A stretch of DNA of 64,000 bases from Pseudomonas parafulva NBRC 16636 = DSM 17004 (GCF_000730645.1 NZ_BBIU01000011.1:174696-238695); one strand, 5' to 3'. Counted from the stretch's first letter, positions 1 through 10,824 are shown. The notes: generated by a model not told the origin, from the letters alone. Program-made: numbers and translations.

Positions 1-1517
<1,517 letters not shown>

Positions 1518-1535
1518 TCATCCTGTCAGTTCGCA

Positions 1536-2732
1536 TCAGTGACCGTGTTCGGCAGAAGCTTTGCCAAGCTCGGACTTGAGTGTGAAGCTGCCACTGGTCG
1601 CTACCTGGGCGCCGGCATTGATACCGTCGGTGATTTCCACGTAGCCGTTGTCGCGGCGGCCCAGTATTACCGGCCGGGTGTCGAAGCCTTCAGAGGTGCG
1701 CACGAATACCGATGGTTTGTCTTCAACAGTCTGTATCGCAACTTCCGGAACGGCTACGGCCACTCGATCAGTCTGGGAAGTGACCGCGATATTCACGAAC
1801 AGGCCTGGACGCCAGGCACCGTTGGGGTTGGTCAAGGTGACGCGGACGGTGGCTGCACGGTTCTGCTCACCCAGCAGGCTACCGACATACCCCACCTTTC
1901 CTTCGACCTCGACGTTCATGTCAGGCGAAGAGACTCTGACCGCACGACCTGTCATGACCTTGCCCAAGTCCGTAGGTGGCACGGCGAAGGTGGCCCAGAC
2001 TTGGTTCAGGTCGGAAAGGATGAAGGCGTTGGTTGCCTCGCTGACAACTTCACCGACGGTCAGGTGCTTCTCCACTACCACGGCGTCGAAGGGAGCCCGA
2101 AGCTCGTATCGATTACCGCCGACGGAGTTGACCGAAGCGCCGATGGCGCCCACCTTCTGTTTGGCGTTGGCCAGGGAGATTTCAGCTTCTTGAAGCGCTT
2201 GACGGGCCTGGAGGTAGTCTTGCTCTGCGGAGACCTTGTCCTGCCACAGTTGTTTCTCACGATCAAAAGTCACGCGTGCCAGTTCTAGTCGACGCTGTGC
2301 AGCCTGTTGCTCACTGCGCAGGTCAGAAATCTGTTGGCTGGCGATCACCGCGAGGACCTGGCCCTTCTTGACTGTCTCGCCCAGATTGGCCTGGACAGTC
2401 TCAACAACGCCAGGTACGCGAGGAACGACATGGGCAGTGCGGTCTTCGTCGAAGCGAATTTCGCCTGGGAAGCTCACGACTGTACCCAAGTCACGAGGCG
2501 CCGCAGCTTCCAGGGTAACTCCGGCTGCCTTGATTTGTTCGGCGCTGAGCGTCAGCTTGCCCTCTTCTTCGCCGCCCTCTTCGTCGTGGCCTTCTTCCCC
2601 ATGGCCGTCATTAGCGCCGTGCTCTGCGGTACTGGCAGGCTGCTGTTCAGAACTGTTGTTCCAGGCAAGGCTGCCAAATCCGAGGGCTACCACCGCGGCT
2701 ACCGCGAGGGCCATGTTGCGTTTGTTGTCCAT
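1536..2732 (-). CDS. czcB: CzcB-type periplasmic adaptor (membrane fusion protein) of metal efflux
   Basis: Adaptor of 398 residues linking the inner-membrane pump to the outer-membrane channel. An N-terminal membrane anchor (about residues 7-24) is followed by a His/Asp/Glu-rich stretch (about 37-60, with HG, GHG and GHDEE) that probably touches metal. Next come the beta-barrel/lipoyl parts (VVSFPGEI, PRVPGVV), a coiled-coil hairpin (about 115-190, QQAAQRRLELARV) and the C-terminal beta domains. Length and layout fit the HlyD/CzcB family. It lies between czcC and czcA in the usual C-B-A order. The metal-binding role of the acidic/His stretch is inferred. Confidence 0.93.
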   Translation of the reverse strand: MDNKRNMALAVAAVVALGFGSLAWNNSSEQQPASTAEHGANDGHGEEGHDEEGGEEEGKLTLSAEQIKAAGVTLEAAAPRDLGTVVSFPGEIRFDEDRTAHVVPRVPGVVETVQANLGETVKKGQVLAVIASQQISDLRSEQQAAQRRLELARVTFDREKQLWQDKVSAEQDYLQARQALQEAEISLANAKQKVGAIGASVNSVGGNRYELRAPFDAVVVEKHLTVGEVVSEATNAFILSDLNQVWATFAVPPTDLGKVMTGRAVRVSSPDMNVEVEGKVGYVGSLLGEQNRAATVRVTLTNPNGAWRPGLFVNIAVTSQTDRVAVAVPEVAIQTVEDKPSVFVRTSEGFDTRPVILGRRDNGYVEITDGINAGAQVATSGSFTLKSELGKASAEHGH

Positions 2733-2800
2733 TGCTACTCCTGCTGATCGTAGGCACCGGCTTGTTCAGGGCGGTGTGCCGAAAAAAATGATTGGCCCGT

Positions 2801-4072
2801 TCAGCGAACGTCGACGGTCGAGCCGACTTCGCCATAAACCCTTTCCACTTGCGCACGCGCATTGGTCGCCGCTGCCAATGATTCGAGGTATTGGCCACGA
2901 GCGACGATCAAGGTGCGCTGTGCATCCAGCACTTCGATGAAGCCGAATTTGCCCATCTCGAAGCCGCGAGTTGCGGTCTCTACGGCTTGCTGGGCTGAAG
3001 GCAGAATGGTCTTGTCGTAGGACTCGACCTCCTGCATGGCGGTGGACCATTGATTCAACGCGGTTTGGGTTTCGGTGCGCAGGCGCAGCTCCACAGCGTT
3101 GCGCTGGTCTCGGGCTTGATCAGCACGTCGAGAAGCGGAAAGGATGTTGCCTTGGTTGCGATCGAATAGCGGTAAAGGCATGGATAGGCCCACGGTGTTC
3201 ACTCGCTCACGTACAGAGCGGTCGTATTGGCTACCCACGCTGACAGTGAGGTTTGGAATACGCTGAGCTTTCTCTGAACCGAGCGAGGCATCACTTTTGT
3301 CGATCTGCACCACGGCCTGGCGCATTTCTGCTGTCTGGTCGAGCTTTGCCAGTAGATCATCAGTACGAGGCGGCAAGCCCGGAGACAGGGTTGGCGATTC
3401 GAGTCGATCAAACACGGTGACTGAGCTGCCCGTTATTTGTGCGAGCTGTTGGTAAGCGGTTACTTTCTCCGCTTCGGCGCGTCGAAGTTGCAGCTTGGCC
3501 TCGGCCAGTTGCACCTGGGCGCGAGTGGCCTCCACCGGGGAAGATTTACCCGCGCGAACACGGCTATCGACAATGCGAAGACTGCGGTCAGTCAGCTCCA
3601 GAGACTGCTCGGCCAGATCAAGGCCGGTCTGGGCACGCAACGCGGCGTAAAAGGCCTGCACAACGTCTGCTCGCAGACCGTTCACGCGCCGGTCCAACTC
3701 CAGCTGTGCGGCGGTCTGTCCGTAAGCGGCAACATCAACACGAGCCCCCCGCTTGCCACCCAGCTCCAGGGTCTGACTGAGCGAAACGGTCGTCGTGCTG
3801 GTGTTACGACGGGTGTCTTCCATGTCGTACGAAATTGTGGGGTTTGGGATAAGCCCGGCCTGCTTGCGAGCACCATCAGCGATGCCAATCTCTTGCCTGG
3901 CGGCAGCCAGATCAGGGTTTGCATCCATGGCCGTCGAAAGCGCCTGGGGCAAGCTGATGCTTTGGGCAAAAGCTGCAGGTGCCATCACACCGGAGATGAC
4001 TGCACAGCGTGCAGCAATCTTCCAGGGCGAGACGGAGGTCTTGGATAAGAAACTGCGGTTATACCGGGGCAC
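2801..4072 (-). CDS. czcC: CzcC-type outer-membrane channel (TolC family)
   Basis: Outer-membrane factor of the Czc pump. The GTG at 4072 is preferred because GAGGA lies six bases upstream. It gives 423 residues, near the family length, beginning MPRYNRSFLSK and with a signal peptide ending at AAFA-QS. An in-frame start at 4159 would add an unlikely 29-residue leader. The two OEP repeats with long coiled coils are visible (ALSTAMDANPDLAAARQEIG, then DQARDQRNAVELRLRTE). It is first gene of the czcCBA operon, whose promoter must lie in the divergent region shared with the porin gene. Start choice is inference; family is clear. Confidence 0.9.
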   Translation of the reverse strand: MPRYNRSFLSKTSVSPWKIAARCAVISGVMAPAAFAQSISLPQALSTAMDANPDLAAARQEIGIADGARKQAGLIPNPTISYDMEDTRRNTSTTTVSLSQTLELGGKRGARVDVAAYGQTAAQLELDRRVNGLRADVVQAFYAALRAQTGLDLAEQSLELTDRSLRIVDSRVRAGKSSPVEATRAQVQLAEAKLQLRRAEAEKVTAYQQLAQITGSSVTVFDRLESPTLSPGLPPRTDDLLAKLDQTAEMRQAVVQIDKSDASLGSEKAQRIPNLTVSVGSQYDRSVRERVNTVGLSMPLPLFDRNQGNILSASRRADQARDQRNAVELRLRTETQTALNQWSTAMQEVESYDKTILPSAQQAVETATRGFEMGKFGFIEVLDAQRTLIVARGQYLESLAAATNARAQVERVYGEVGSTVDVR

Positions 4073-4467
4073 TTTGATGGTCCTCGTGCACAAACTTCGA
4101 TAACGCTTGGCGAGAACGCCGAAACAGCTGCCAAGCCCCACTGGATTAGGTGATGGCACTCTAATGAGCGGTAGCTATCAGTGGGGTGGCTGGAAAATTA
4201 CAATTTCGTAAAGAACGCCCTTAGATAGTGGGAGGTCCAGCGCAGCACCAGAGTCACGTTAGTAATCACGGAGAGCGTAAATACGTACGGCGACGCGTAG
4301 CCATAACGTGTAGATGACGAAATTGTAATTGTCCTATCACCCTCCCGTTATCTTCGGCCTGCAAATATGAGCTCGCGCTACGCTAGGCGCGCCGCCGGGT
4401 CAGAACAATTAACGACACCCGCATCGGTACACACAATAAAAACTGCCGTGAATCAAAGGAGCATCGG
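4073..4467. promoter_or_regulatory. Divergent control region between czcC and the OprD-type porin gene, with a 14-bp inverted repeat
   Basis: This 395-bp A+T-rich spacer holds no gene. It has a perfect 14-bp inverted repeat: AATTACAATTTCGT at 4196-4209 and its complement at 4317-4330. The left copy continues into TTAC-N6-GTAA (4198-4211), a dyad of the kind bound by CopR/CusR/CzcR-class regulators. One box faces each divergent gene. An SD AAGGAG at 4456-4461 serves the porin. Binding by the CzcR encoded at 6300 is inference. Confidence 0.55.
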
Positions 4468-5811
4468 ATGAAAACCAAAGTACCACTGTATGTGGCGGCA
4501 GTTTCTGCGCTGTCTGGAAGCTATGCGATTTCGGCACACGCTGAAGATAAGCCTGAAGGCTTCATTGAAGGCAGCAGCCTTACGGTGCTGAACCGTAACG
4601 TCTACTTCAACCGTGATAATCGCGACAGCACCGCCCCCACTTACAACAGTGGCAAGGGCAATACCAACGGCTACTCCGAGGCTTGGGCGCACGCGATCAT
4701 CAGCAAATTCAACTCTGGGTTCACCCAGGGTACTGTCGGCTTTGGCGTTGATGCCTTTGCCATGATCGGCCTTAAGCTCGACACGGGTGATGGGCGTAAC
4801 GGCGGCCGTAGCTCATTTGACGTACTGCCCGTTAACAACAAGGGCGAAGCTCGCGACGAATACACCAAGATCGGTGGCGCAGCCAAAGTCCGTTTTTTCG
4901 ACACCGTCGTGAAAGTGGGTGATGTATTCCCATCAACCCCGGTCGTTGCATCCGGTGACTCGCGCCTGCTGCCTGAGAGCTTCCGCGGCGTGACGGTAGA
5001 GAACACAAGCATCCAGGGCCTTACTCTACAAGGTGGTCGGTTGCACGCCATGAGCCAACCAGTCTCTAGCAACCTGAACGACAACTTTGTTACGTTTTAC
5101 GGCGGCCCGGTCAATTCGCCATGGATCGGCTACGGTGGTGGTGACTACACGGTCAACGATAATTGGACCGTTAGCGTATACGCGAGCCAGTTGAAGGACG
5201 TCTGGAACCAGTACTACACCGGTACCAACTTCGCCTACGCCTTGAGCGATGACGTGGCGCTGATCGGTGGCTTCAACTATTACAAAGCGGTCGACGAAGG
5301 TAAGCGACGGCTGGGTGAATTCGACAACAATATCTGGAGTGCGAAGGTTGGCGTACGCTATGGAGCTCACACCCTGGCCCTGTCGCACCAGCGCAACAAC
5401 GGAGACGACGACTTCGACTACCTGCGTCAGTCGGACTCGATCTTCGTCGACAACTCCATCCAGTACAGCGACTTCAACTCGCCGAAAGAGCGTTCCTGGA
5501 TGCTGCGCTATGACCTGAACTTTACCAGCTACGGTATTCCAGGCCTGACGTTCATGACTCGCTACGCCAGAGGTTCGGGCGCAGATTACTCGAACGCTAA
5601 CCAGTTCTACATGCGCACTGACGATAACGGCAACCCGCTCGACAATCAGAAACGCTGGGAGCGTGACGTCGAAGTAAAATACGTTGTGCAAACCGGTCCG
5701 GCAAAAGACCTGTCCTTCCGGTTGCGCCAGGCAACCACACGAGCTACTGCATTTGAATCGGACTTGGATGAAACGCGCATCATTATTGAGTACCCGCTTT
5801 CGATTCTGTGA
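4468..5811 (+). CDS. OprD-family outer-membrane porin
   Basis: Substrate-specific porin of 447 residues. The signal peptide ends AISAHA-ED, followed by the typical OprD opening GFIEGSSLTVLNRNVYFNRDNRD. Alternating beta strands run throughout, and the protein ends in a hydrophobic strand (IIIEYPLSIL). The start is fixed by AAGGAG upstream. The gene lies head-to-head with czcCBA and upstream of czcR. In P. aeruginosa CzcR is known to repress oprD, linking zinc response to porin content, so the position next to metal efflux genes is suggestive. Substrate cannot be read from sequence. A Rho-independent terminator follows at 5917. Confidence 0.9.
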   Translation: MKTKVPLYVAAVSALSGSYAISAHAEDKPEGFIEGSSLTVLNRNVYFNRDNRDSTAPTYNSGKGNTNGYSEAWAHAIISKFNSGFTQGTVGFGVDAFAMIGLKLDTGDGRNGGRSSFDVLPVNNKGEARDEYTKIGGAAKVRFFDTVVKVGDVFPSTPVVASGDSRLLPESFRGVTVENTSIQGLTLQGGRLHAMSQPVSSNLNDNFVTFYGGPVNSPWIGYGGGDYTVNDNWTVSVYASQLKDVWNQYYTGTNFAYALSDDVALIGGFNYYKAVDEGKRRLGEFDNNIWSAKVGVRYGAHTLALSHQRNNGDDDFDYLRQSDSIFVDNSIQYSDFNSPKERSWMLRYDLNFTSYGIPGLTFMTRYARGSGADYSNANQFYMRTDDNGNPLDNQKRWERDVEVKYVVQTGPAKDLSFRLRQATTRATAFESDLDETRIIIEYPLSIL

Positions 5812-5916
5812 TTCACTGAACGGAACCGTGCTTCGACGTCGGGTCCCATTAGTAAAGCGAGCATTACACATTCACCTTGAGTGGCTTAAGTGCTCCTTTG
5901 GTAAAGGTGGATATTT

Positions 5917-5941
5917 GGCGCCCATTGGGCGCCTTTTTTTT
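5917..5941 (+). terminator. Rho-independent terminator of the porin gene
   Basis: Perfect 7-bp stem GGCGCCC/GGGCGCC with a 3-nt loop, followed by a run of eight T (5934-5941), about 105 bp after the porin stop. Confidence 0.9.
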
Positions 5942-5943
5942 GC

Positions 5944-6093
5944 CTAACCTTCAAGTAAGCGTTCGATTTTAAGCATCACATGCCGATGAAATTCATGATG
6001 ACACCCGTGGCCCGTCTCCTTAATGTGAGCCACCTCGCCGTCATCGGAGCGAAACGAAGCCAGTACAAGGAAGACAATAACCTGATACTTCAT
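5944..6093 (-). CDS. Possible 49-residue His-rich small protein or gene remnant
   Basis: Short reading frame beginning MKYQVIVFLVLASFRSDDGE, a hydrophobic leader-like start, with a His cluster near its middle-to-end (HIKETGHGCHHEFHRH). An upstream extension to 6135 is possible. No good ribosome site is seen before either start. It lies between the porin terminator and czcR on the opposite strand. It could be a metal-binding peptide, the C-terminal remnant of a lost gene, or chance. No family recognised. Confidence 0.2.
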   Translation of the reverse strand: MKYQVIVFLVLASFRSDDGEVAHIKETGHGCHHEFHRHVMLKIERLLEG

Positions 6094-6187
6094 GAGGTCA
6101 AATCGCCTACTGGGGAGAGGGCCCGCGCCTGTCAAACCCGAATCGCGACAAGATATACCGCCAGGCTATCAACTGTATTACCTAGAC

Positions 6188-6249
6188 ATTACAAATCCGT
6201 CATTTGAACCCCCGCACAGTGATTTTGATTTACCATCCATTTCTATAAT
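6188..6249 (+). promoter_or_regulatory. Probable czcR promoter with a regulator box
   Basis: A perfect TATAAT at 6244-6249 lies 50 bp before the czcR ATG, with no clear -35 (TGATTT at 6220 is the best, 18-bp spacing). About 40 bp upstream, ATTACAAATCCGTCATT (6188-6204) resembles the inverted-repeat boxes at 4196 and 4317. A weak -35 plus an upstream box suggests activation, possibly autoregulation. The rest of the 5942-6299 spacer shows nothing else I can name. Confidence 0.45.
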
Positions 6250-6299
6250 GCCGGCACACGTGCGCGGTTAATTGCTCAGTGATATCGAGACAACATTCC

Positions 6300-6974
6300 A
6301 TGCGAATTCTGGTAATTGAGGATGAATTGAAAACTGCGGAGTATGTGCGTCAAGGCCTTACAGAATGCGGATACGTAGTAGATTGCGTCCACACCGGGTC
6401 AGATGGATTATTCTTGGCCAAGCAGCACGAATACGAGTTGATTATCCTCGACATAAACCTACCTGAAATGGATGGGTGGCAGGTACTGGAACTGTTGCGA
6501 CGTAAGCAGTGCGCTTCGCGAATCATGATGCTCACGGCGAGAAGCCGGCTAGCGGACAAGGTCCGTGGTCTGGAAAACGGTGCAGATGACTACCTGATCA
6601 AACCATTTGAGTTTCCTGAGCTACTGGCTCGGGTTCGCGCCTTGATGCGTAGGTCTGATCACGCCGCATCCGTAGAGACGATTCGCGTTGCTGACTTGGA
6701 ACTTGATCAGAGCCGGCACAGGGCCTTCAGGGATGGCCAGCGAATTGATCTGACGACAAAAGAATTCGCATTGTTGCACTACCTGATGCGCAACACCGGT
6801 GTGGTGCTCAGCCGCACGCAGATTATCTCTCAGGTCTGGGATATGAATTTTGACTGTGACACCAACGTTGTAGAAGTATCGATTCGAAGACTGAGAGCGA
6901 AGATAGATGACCCTTTTGAAACCAAACTGATACACACGCTTCGAGGCGTAGGTTATGTGCTTGAAAAGCGTTAA
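6300..6974 (+). CDS. czcR: CzcR/CopR-type OmpR-family response regulator
   Basis: 224-residue two-component regulator: N-terminal receiver (MRILVIEDE acidic pair, phospho-acceptor in LIILDINLP at Asp51, LIKPF lysine) and C-terminal winged helix (LTTKEFALLHYLM, VVEVSIRRLRAKID, HTLRGVGYVLEKR). The ATG at 6300 fits the family start; a GTG at 6279 would add seven residues. By family it controls heavy-metal resistance genes. No histidine kinase gene follows; the next 1 kb holds only debris. The partner sensor is either elsewhere or lost. Target boxes are proposed upstream of czcC, the porin and czcR itself. Confidence 0.88.
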   Translation: MRILVIEDELKTAEYVRQGLTECGYVVDCVHTGSDGLFLAKQHEYELIILDINLPEMDGWQVLELLRRKQCASRIMMLTARSRLADKVRGLENGADDYLIKPFEFPELLARVRALMRRSDHAASVETIRVADLELDQSRHRAFRDGQRIDLTTKEFALLHYLMRNTGVVLSRTQIISQVWDMNFDCDTNVVEVSIRRLRAKIDDPFETKLIHTLRGVGYVLEKR

Positions 6975-7010
6975 GCGCCGAACCGTCAAGCGCTAAAACA
7001 TCGGTTCAAC

Positions 7011-7217
7011 TTACTCGGCACGGACAAACTTTACTCGTTGATTACGAGCAACTTCAACCCCTCGCACAATCCCCTCACCAACTATCATGAGGTCACCTCG
7101 GCATGAGGTATAGCATAGATTATCGGCAGGTTTCAGAGGGCCAATCATACGCAGAGCTGATTCGCGCTCAGCCGCCATTATCTTCAACAGCGACGGTCCG
7201 AGCCATTGCTCAGCCAT
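7011..7217 (-). CDS. Possible 68-residue hypothetical protein
   Basis: Intact frame MAEQWLGPSLLKIMAAE to RVKFVRAE, convergent with czcR and ending 36 bp from it. The C-terminal half looks like short beta strands (GDLMIVGEGIVRGVEV) with two Cys (LCYTSCRGD). No signal peptide and no strong ribosome site. No family recognised. It may be a real small gene or a remnant in a decayed region. Confidence 0.3.
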   Translation of the reverse strand: MAEQWLGPSLLKIMAAERESALRMIGPLKPADNLCYTSCRGDLMIVGEGIVRGVEVARNQRVKFVRAE

Positions 7218-7391
7218 TCGCTGACTGCCGATAACTGCTAGTGCGTGCGCTTACACGTCGGCGCATTGGAGAGCTGCTGCACTCTGCCGAGCGTTGAGCA
7301 GACTACGCGCCCGATTTGCCTACTGCGATGTGGGTGCCCGAGAACCTGATCCAGGACCGCCGCAATCCCGTACAACGGCGAAGAGGCGACC

Positions 7392-7702
7392 ATGGGGTGC
7401 ACTTCCCCTAAACCTATCGACTTCGGAACATCCATCGGTGGCCTCACCGCTTTGGTCGAGCTGGATATAAAAGGTGGCGGTATTCGACCCCGTGCTTTTC
7501 GTGTGCCTCAACGATCCGGGCAACCGCATGAAGATCCTCTATTTAGCTCAAGCGCCTGACGTCCAACCGCTTCGAAATATCGCCAGATGCCACCCACGAG
7601 GCGATCATTCTGACGGTCCAGGAACTCAACGGGTTGCTCGACGGTTTTGAGCTCTGGCGTAATCGTCCTCATCAGGTATTGACGCCGCGCTACGTGGCAT
7701 GA
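7392..7702 (+). pseudogene. tnpB: IS66 TnpB (Orf2) accessory protein, frameshifted
   Basis: Frame 1 reads MGCTSPKPIDFGTSIGGLTA then LVELDIK, matching the TnpB core PKPIDFRKSIDGLAALVELDIK. A single extra A in an A-run near 7474 shifts the frame. The second frame reads VAVFDPVLFVCLNDPGNRMKILY. A further small deletion removes the segment usually following it. The end resumes as KRLTSNRFEISPDA and finishes ELWRNRPHQVLTPRYVA with a stop at 7700-7702. IS66 TnpB is normally about 115 residues and needed for transposition; this copy is inactive. Confidence 0.75.
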
Positions 7703-7720
7703 CCCGGTATAATCCGGGCC

Positions 7721-7980
7721 ATGATTGCTCTGCCCGATGACCTTCCTGATGTTCCTGTTTTGTTCAAGCAGCTGTTGCTTGAGGCCCTCAATCGTTAGGA
7801 GGAAACCCTTCAGGCTTATCAGACTCACATCGTCGACCTGACAGAACAGATCACGCTATTGCGTGACCGTCTTTTTGGACGCAAGTCCGAGCAATTCGTG
7901 GAACCCACACGCTACACTTGGCCTTGCTCAATGACCTCCAAAGCGAGCCAATGCCGTTGGTGAGCGACGGCGATGAAGAA
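7721..7980 (+). pseudogene. tnpC: IS66 TnpC transposase, N-terminal fragment with nonsense and frameshift
   Basis: Starts MIALPDDLPDVPVLFKQLLL, then a TAG at 7796-7798 interrupts it. The same frame resumes with the coiled-coil and DRLFGRKSEQFVE motif typical of the IS66 TnpC N-terminus. A frameshift near 7910 leads to LALLNDLQSEPMPLVSDGDEE, the acidic linker. After 7980 similarity is lost, and the zinc-finger and DDE domains are missing. The remainder up to the TetR gene is not recognisable. Confidence 0.75.
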
Positions 7981-8050
7981 ATGGGATGTGTAGGCTGTCG
8001 GCCCCTCAGGCGTATTAAGATAGGCAACTTTTCAGCAGATGCAGACCACC

Positions 8051-8680
8051 ATGTCCAATGACGCACCCACCGGCCCAGGTCGCCCCAAGGACCTGGCCAA
8101 GCGCGAGGCGATCCTCGAGGCGGCCAAGGCGCTGTTCCTCAGCCTTGGTTACGCCAGCACCAGCATGGATGCGGTGGCTGCGGCAGCAGGCGTTTCGAAG
8201 CTTACCGTCTATAGCCATTTCACCGACAAGCAGACCTTGTTCACGTCCGCCGTCATGGCTACCTGCCAGGTACAGCTGCCCGACCAGTTGTTCGATTACC
8301 CCGAGGGCGCGTCGGTTGAGGATGTGCTATTGACGATCGGCCGCGGCTTCCAGGCGCTGATCAGCAGCGACGAAGCGGTCAAACTCAGCCGCCTGATTGT
8401 GGCCCAAGGCAGCCTGGACCCAAGCTTTGGCCAATACTTCTACGAAGCAGGGCCCAAGCGCGTGCTGGCCGGGATGGAAGCGCTGTTGCGAGGAGCCCAT
8501 GAGCGCGGGCTGCTGCGCATCGACAACCCGCTGCGGGCGGCGGAGCATTTCTTCTGCCTGGTCAAGGGGGCACCAGATTATCGGTTGCTGCTAGGGTGCG
8601 CAGGGCCACTGCAGAGCGACGCGGCCGAAGCGCATGTGCGCGAGGTCGTCGGCGTGTTCTTGCGGGCATTTCAGCCCTAA
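8051..8680 (+). CDS. TetR/AcrR-family transcriptional regulator
   Basis: 209-residue repressor-type protein. The N-terminal HTH (AKREAILEAAKALFLSLGY, then AAAAGVSKLTVYSHFTDKQ) is followed by an all-helical ligand domain of the TetR C-terminal type found with RND pump regulators. A start four codons upstream (8039) is equally possible; neither has a strong ribosome site. No divergent or downstream target gene is adjacent: an IS66 remnant lies upstream and an RHS fragment downstream. Its regulon may therefore have been separated by rearrangement. Ligand unknown. Confidence 0.85.
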   Translation: MSNDAPTGPGRPKDLAKREAILEAAKALFLSLGYASTSMDAVAAAAGVSKLTVYSHFTDKQTLFTSAVMATCQVQLPDQLFDYPEGASVEDVLLTIGRGFQALISSDEAVKLSRLIVAQGSLDPSFGQYFYEAGPKRVLAGMEALLRGAHERGLLRIDNPLRAAEHFFCLVKGAPDYRLLLGCAGPLQSDAAEAHVREVVGVFLRAFQP

Positions 8681-8827
8681 GAGAGCAGTTGCCATCATCT
8701 ATGCGCACCCGTTGTAGAGAGCCCCTCTCCCCGATACGGGTCAGGCCGCTAAGGCGTTCGCCTACTCATCACTTCTGCCAGTACCCGACAAGGTGGTTTC
8801 TTGTCAATATCATATCTAGGCCACGAT

Positions 8828-9219
8828 ATGAGCACCGTCACCATACCGTCGCAAAAAATCAGGCTTTTTTACAAGGGCAATAAGCTCTCGAGTTTATACT
8901 CGAGCCCTCTCCACCACACAATGCTAAGTGCCAACCACCGAAATCTGTGCGAAATGACCAGTTCAACTTCGCAAGCGCTCATCTTGGCTACCGACGTACA
9001 GGGCTCAACGGTCAACGCTGCCTCAGAAAGCCAGACGATTGTTACTTACAACGCTTATGGCAATGACAATTGTCAGCCTGACGATCCCCTGTTGTCTCGA
9101 TTCACCGGGCAGAGCTGGCTACCCTATGCCATAGGTTATGCGTTAGGTAATGGTTACCGTCTGTTCAATTGCTCGGCAATCTCCCGGCCTGGGATGGCCC
9201 TATTAGCCAAACTGCGGAT

Positions 9220-9223
<4 letters not shown>
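8828..9223 (+). CDS. Small RHS-core orphan protein, probably truncated
   Basis: 131 residues. The opening QKIRLFYKGNKLSS, then ALILATDVQGSTVNA, VTYNAYGND, LLSRFTGQSW and YALGNGYRLFN match, in order, the short RHS-repeat-associated core orphans common in Pseudomonas. These normally continue with a line such as NPxLMRFxSPD and a variable C-terminal toxin. Here the conserved line stops after GYRLFN and 14 unrelated residues follow, so the toxin part is missing or shifted. The TTG at 8801 is less likely than this ATG. Nothing is seen in the 146-bp spacer before it. Probably non-functional; family assignment by eye. Confidence 0.55.
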
Positions 9224-10121
<898 letters not shown>

Positions 10122-10201
10122 CTACCCTTAATGAACCGGCCACCACGGCCGATACAGGCAATATCCCGCTATTCTGCCAGAGCACAACGCGCGCGGCTGC
10201 C

Positions 10202-10822
10202 ATGTCAGAAACTCTTCCCATCGGCTTGACCTATTTGTCGCCCGTCGGCAACTACAGTCAGCACAACACCCAGGCACTCGGGGGCGTCAGCCACCTGTGG
10301 CAGGATTTCTTTGCCCGGGCCATGGCCGAACAGCAAGCGCTGCCGGTTGATGGCTTCAGCCAGGCGCTGGAACAGCACGACAAGGACAGTGGAGAACCTG
10401 TGGGGGGTGCCCGTGCCCTGGCCCTGATCGATGCCCAGCGCGCCTGCCCGGTGTTAGACACTGTAGTGGCACCGCCAGAGCCGTTGTTCCTGCCCAAGGC
10501 CGAACTGGAAGCCAAGCTGTTGCCACCTGCACCCGAGCCCTACAGCGCTATCGACCTGATCGAGCAGCAGCGCCAGCTGGACATGGACAACAGCTGGTTG
10601 CGCCCGGTGGTCATGAGCCAGGGCCACCCTGTTGCCGAGCCCGGCCCGGGGCCTGCACCACGCCCGCTGTTCCTGCCCATCGCCGAATTAGAAACGCATC
10701 TACTGGACCCGGCGCCCGAGCCCTACGACGAATCCACCCTGGCGATTCAGCAGAGCGACCTGGCGTTCGATATCCACTGGGCGCGCCCTGTGGTGCTCAA
10801 CAACGTTCGCGCCCACGCCTGA
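10202..10822 (+). CDS. Uncharacterised protein with two internal repeats
   Basis: 206 residues, no signal peptide or membrane segment. The C-terminal two thirds are two copies of a unit of about 45 residues. Each has LFLPxAELE, then LLxPAPEPY, a Q-rich stretch, and ending W-x-RPVV (residues about 96-138 and 155-199). The N-terminus is GLTYLSPVGNYSQHNTQALG. It is divergent from rsmJ and convergent with the extensin-like gene, so probably monocistronic. I do not recognise the family. The duplicated P-rich unit suggests a binding or scaffold role, but that is a guess. Confidence 0.7.
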   Translation: MSETLPIGLTYLSPVGNYSQHNTQALGGVSHLWQDFFARAMAEQQALPVDGFSQALEQHDKDSGEPVGGARALALIDAQRACPVLDTVVAPPEPLFLPKAELEAKLLPPAPEPYSAIDLIEQQRQLDMDNSWLRPVVMSQGHPVAEPGPGPAPRPLFLPIAELETHLLDPAPEPYDESTLAIQQSDLAFDIHWARPVVLNNVRAHA

Positions 10823-10824
10823 GG

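Larger units (their letters stand above)
7392..7980 (+). mobile_element. Decayed IS66-family insertion sequence remnant
   Basis: Consecutive remnants of IS66 tnpB and the N-terminus of tnpC in the usual order, both frame-disrupted. Neither terminal inverted repeats nor the catalytic DDE part of TnpC are visible, so the element is dead and truncated at the TetR side. The stretch 7218-7391 before it may be part of the element, but I could not recognise a tnpA there. Confidence 0.75.

Noticed and set aside
7218..7391. IS66 tnpA remnant upstream of tnpB
   Set aside because: I tried all frames by eye and found no convincing tnpA signature.
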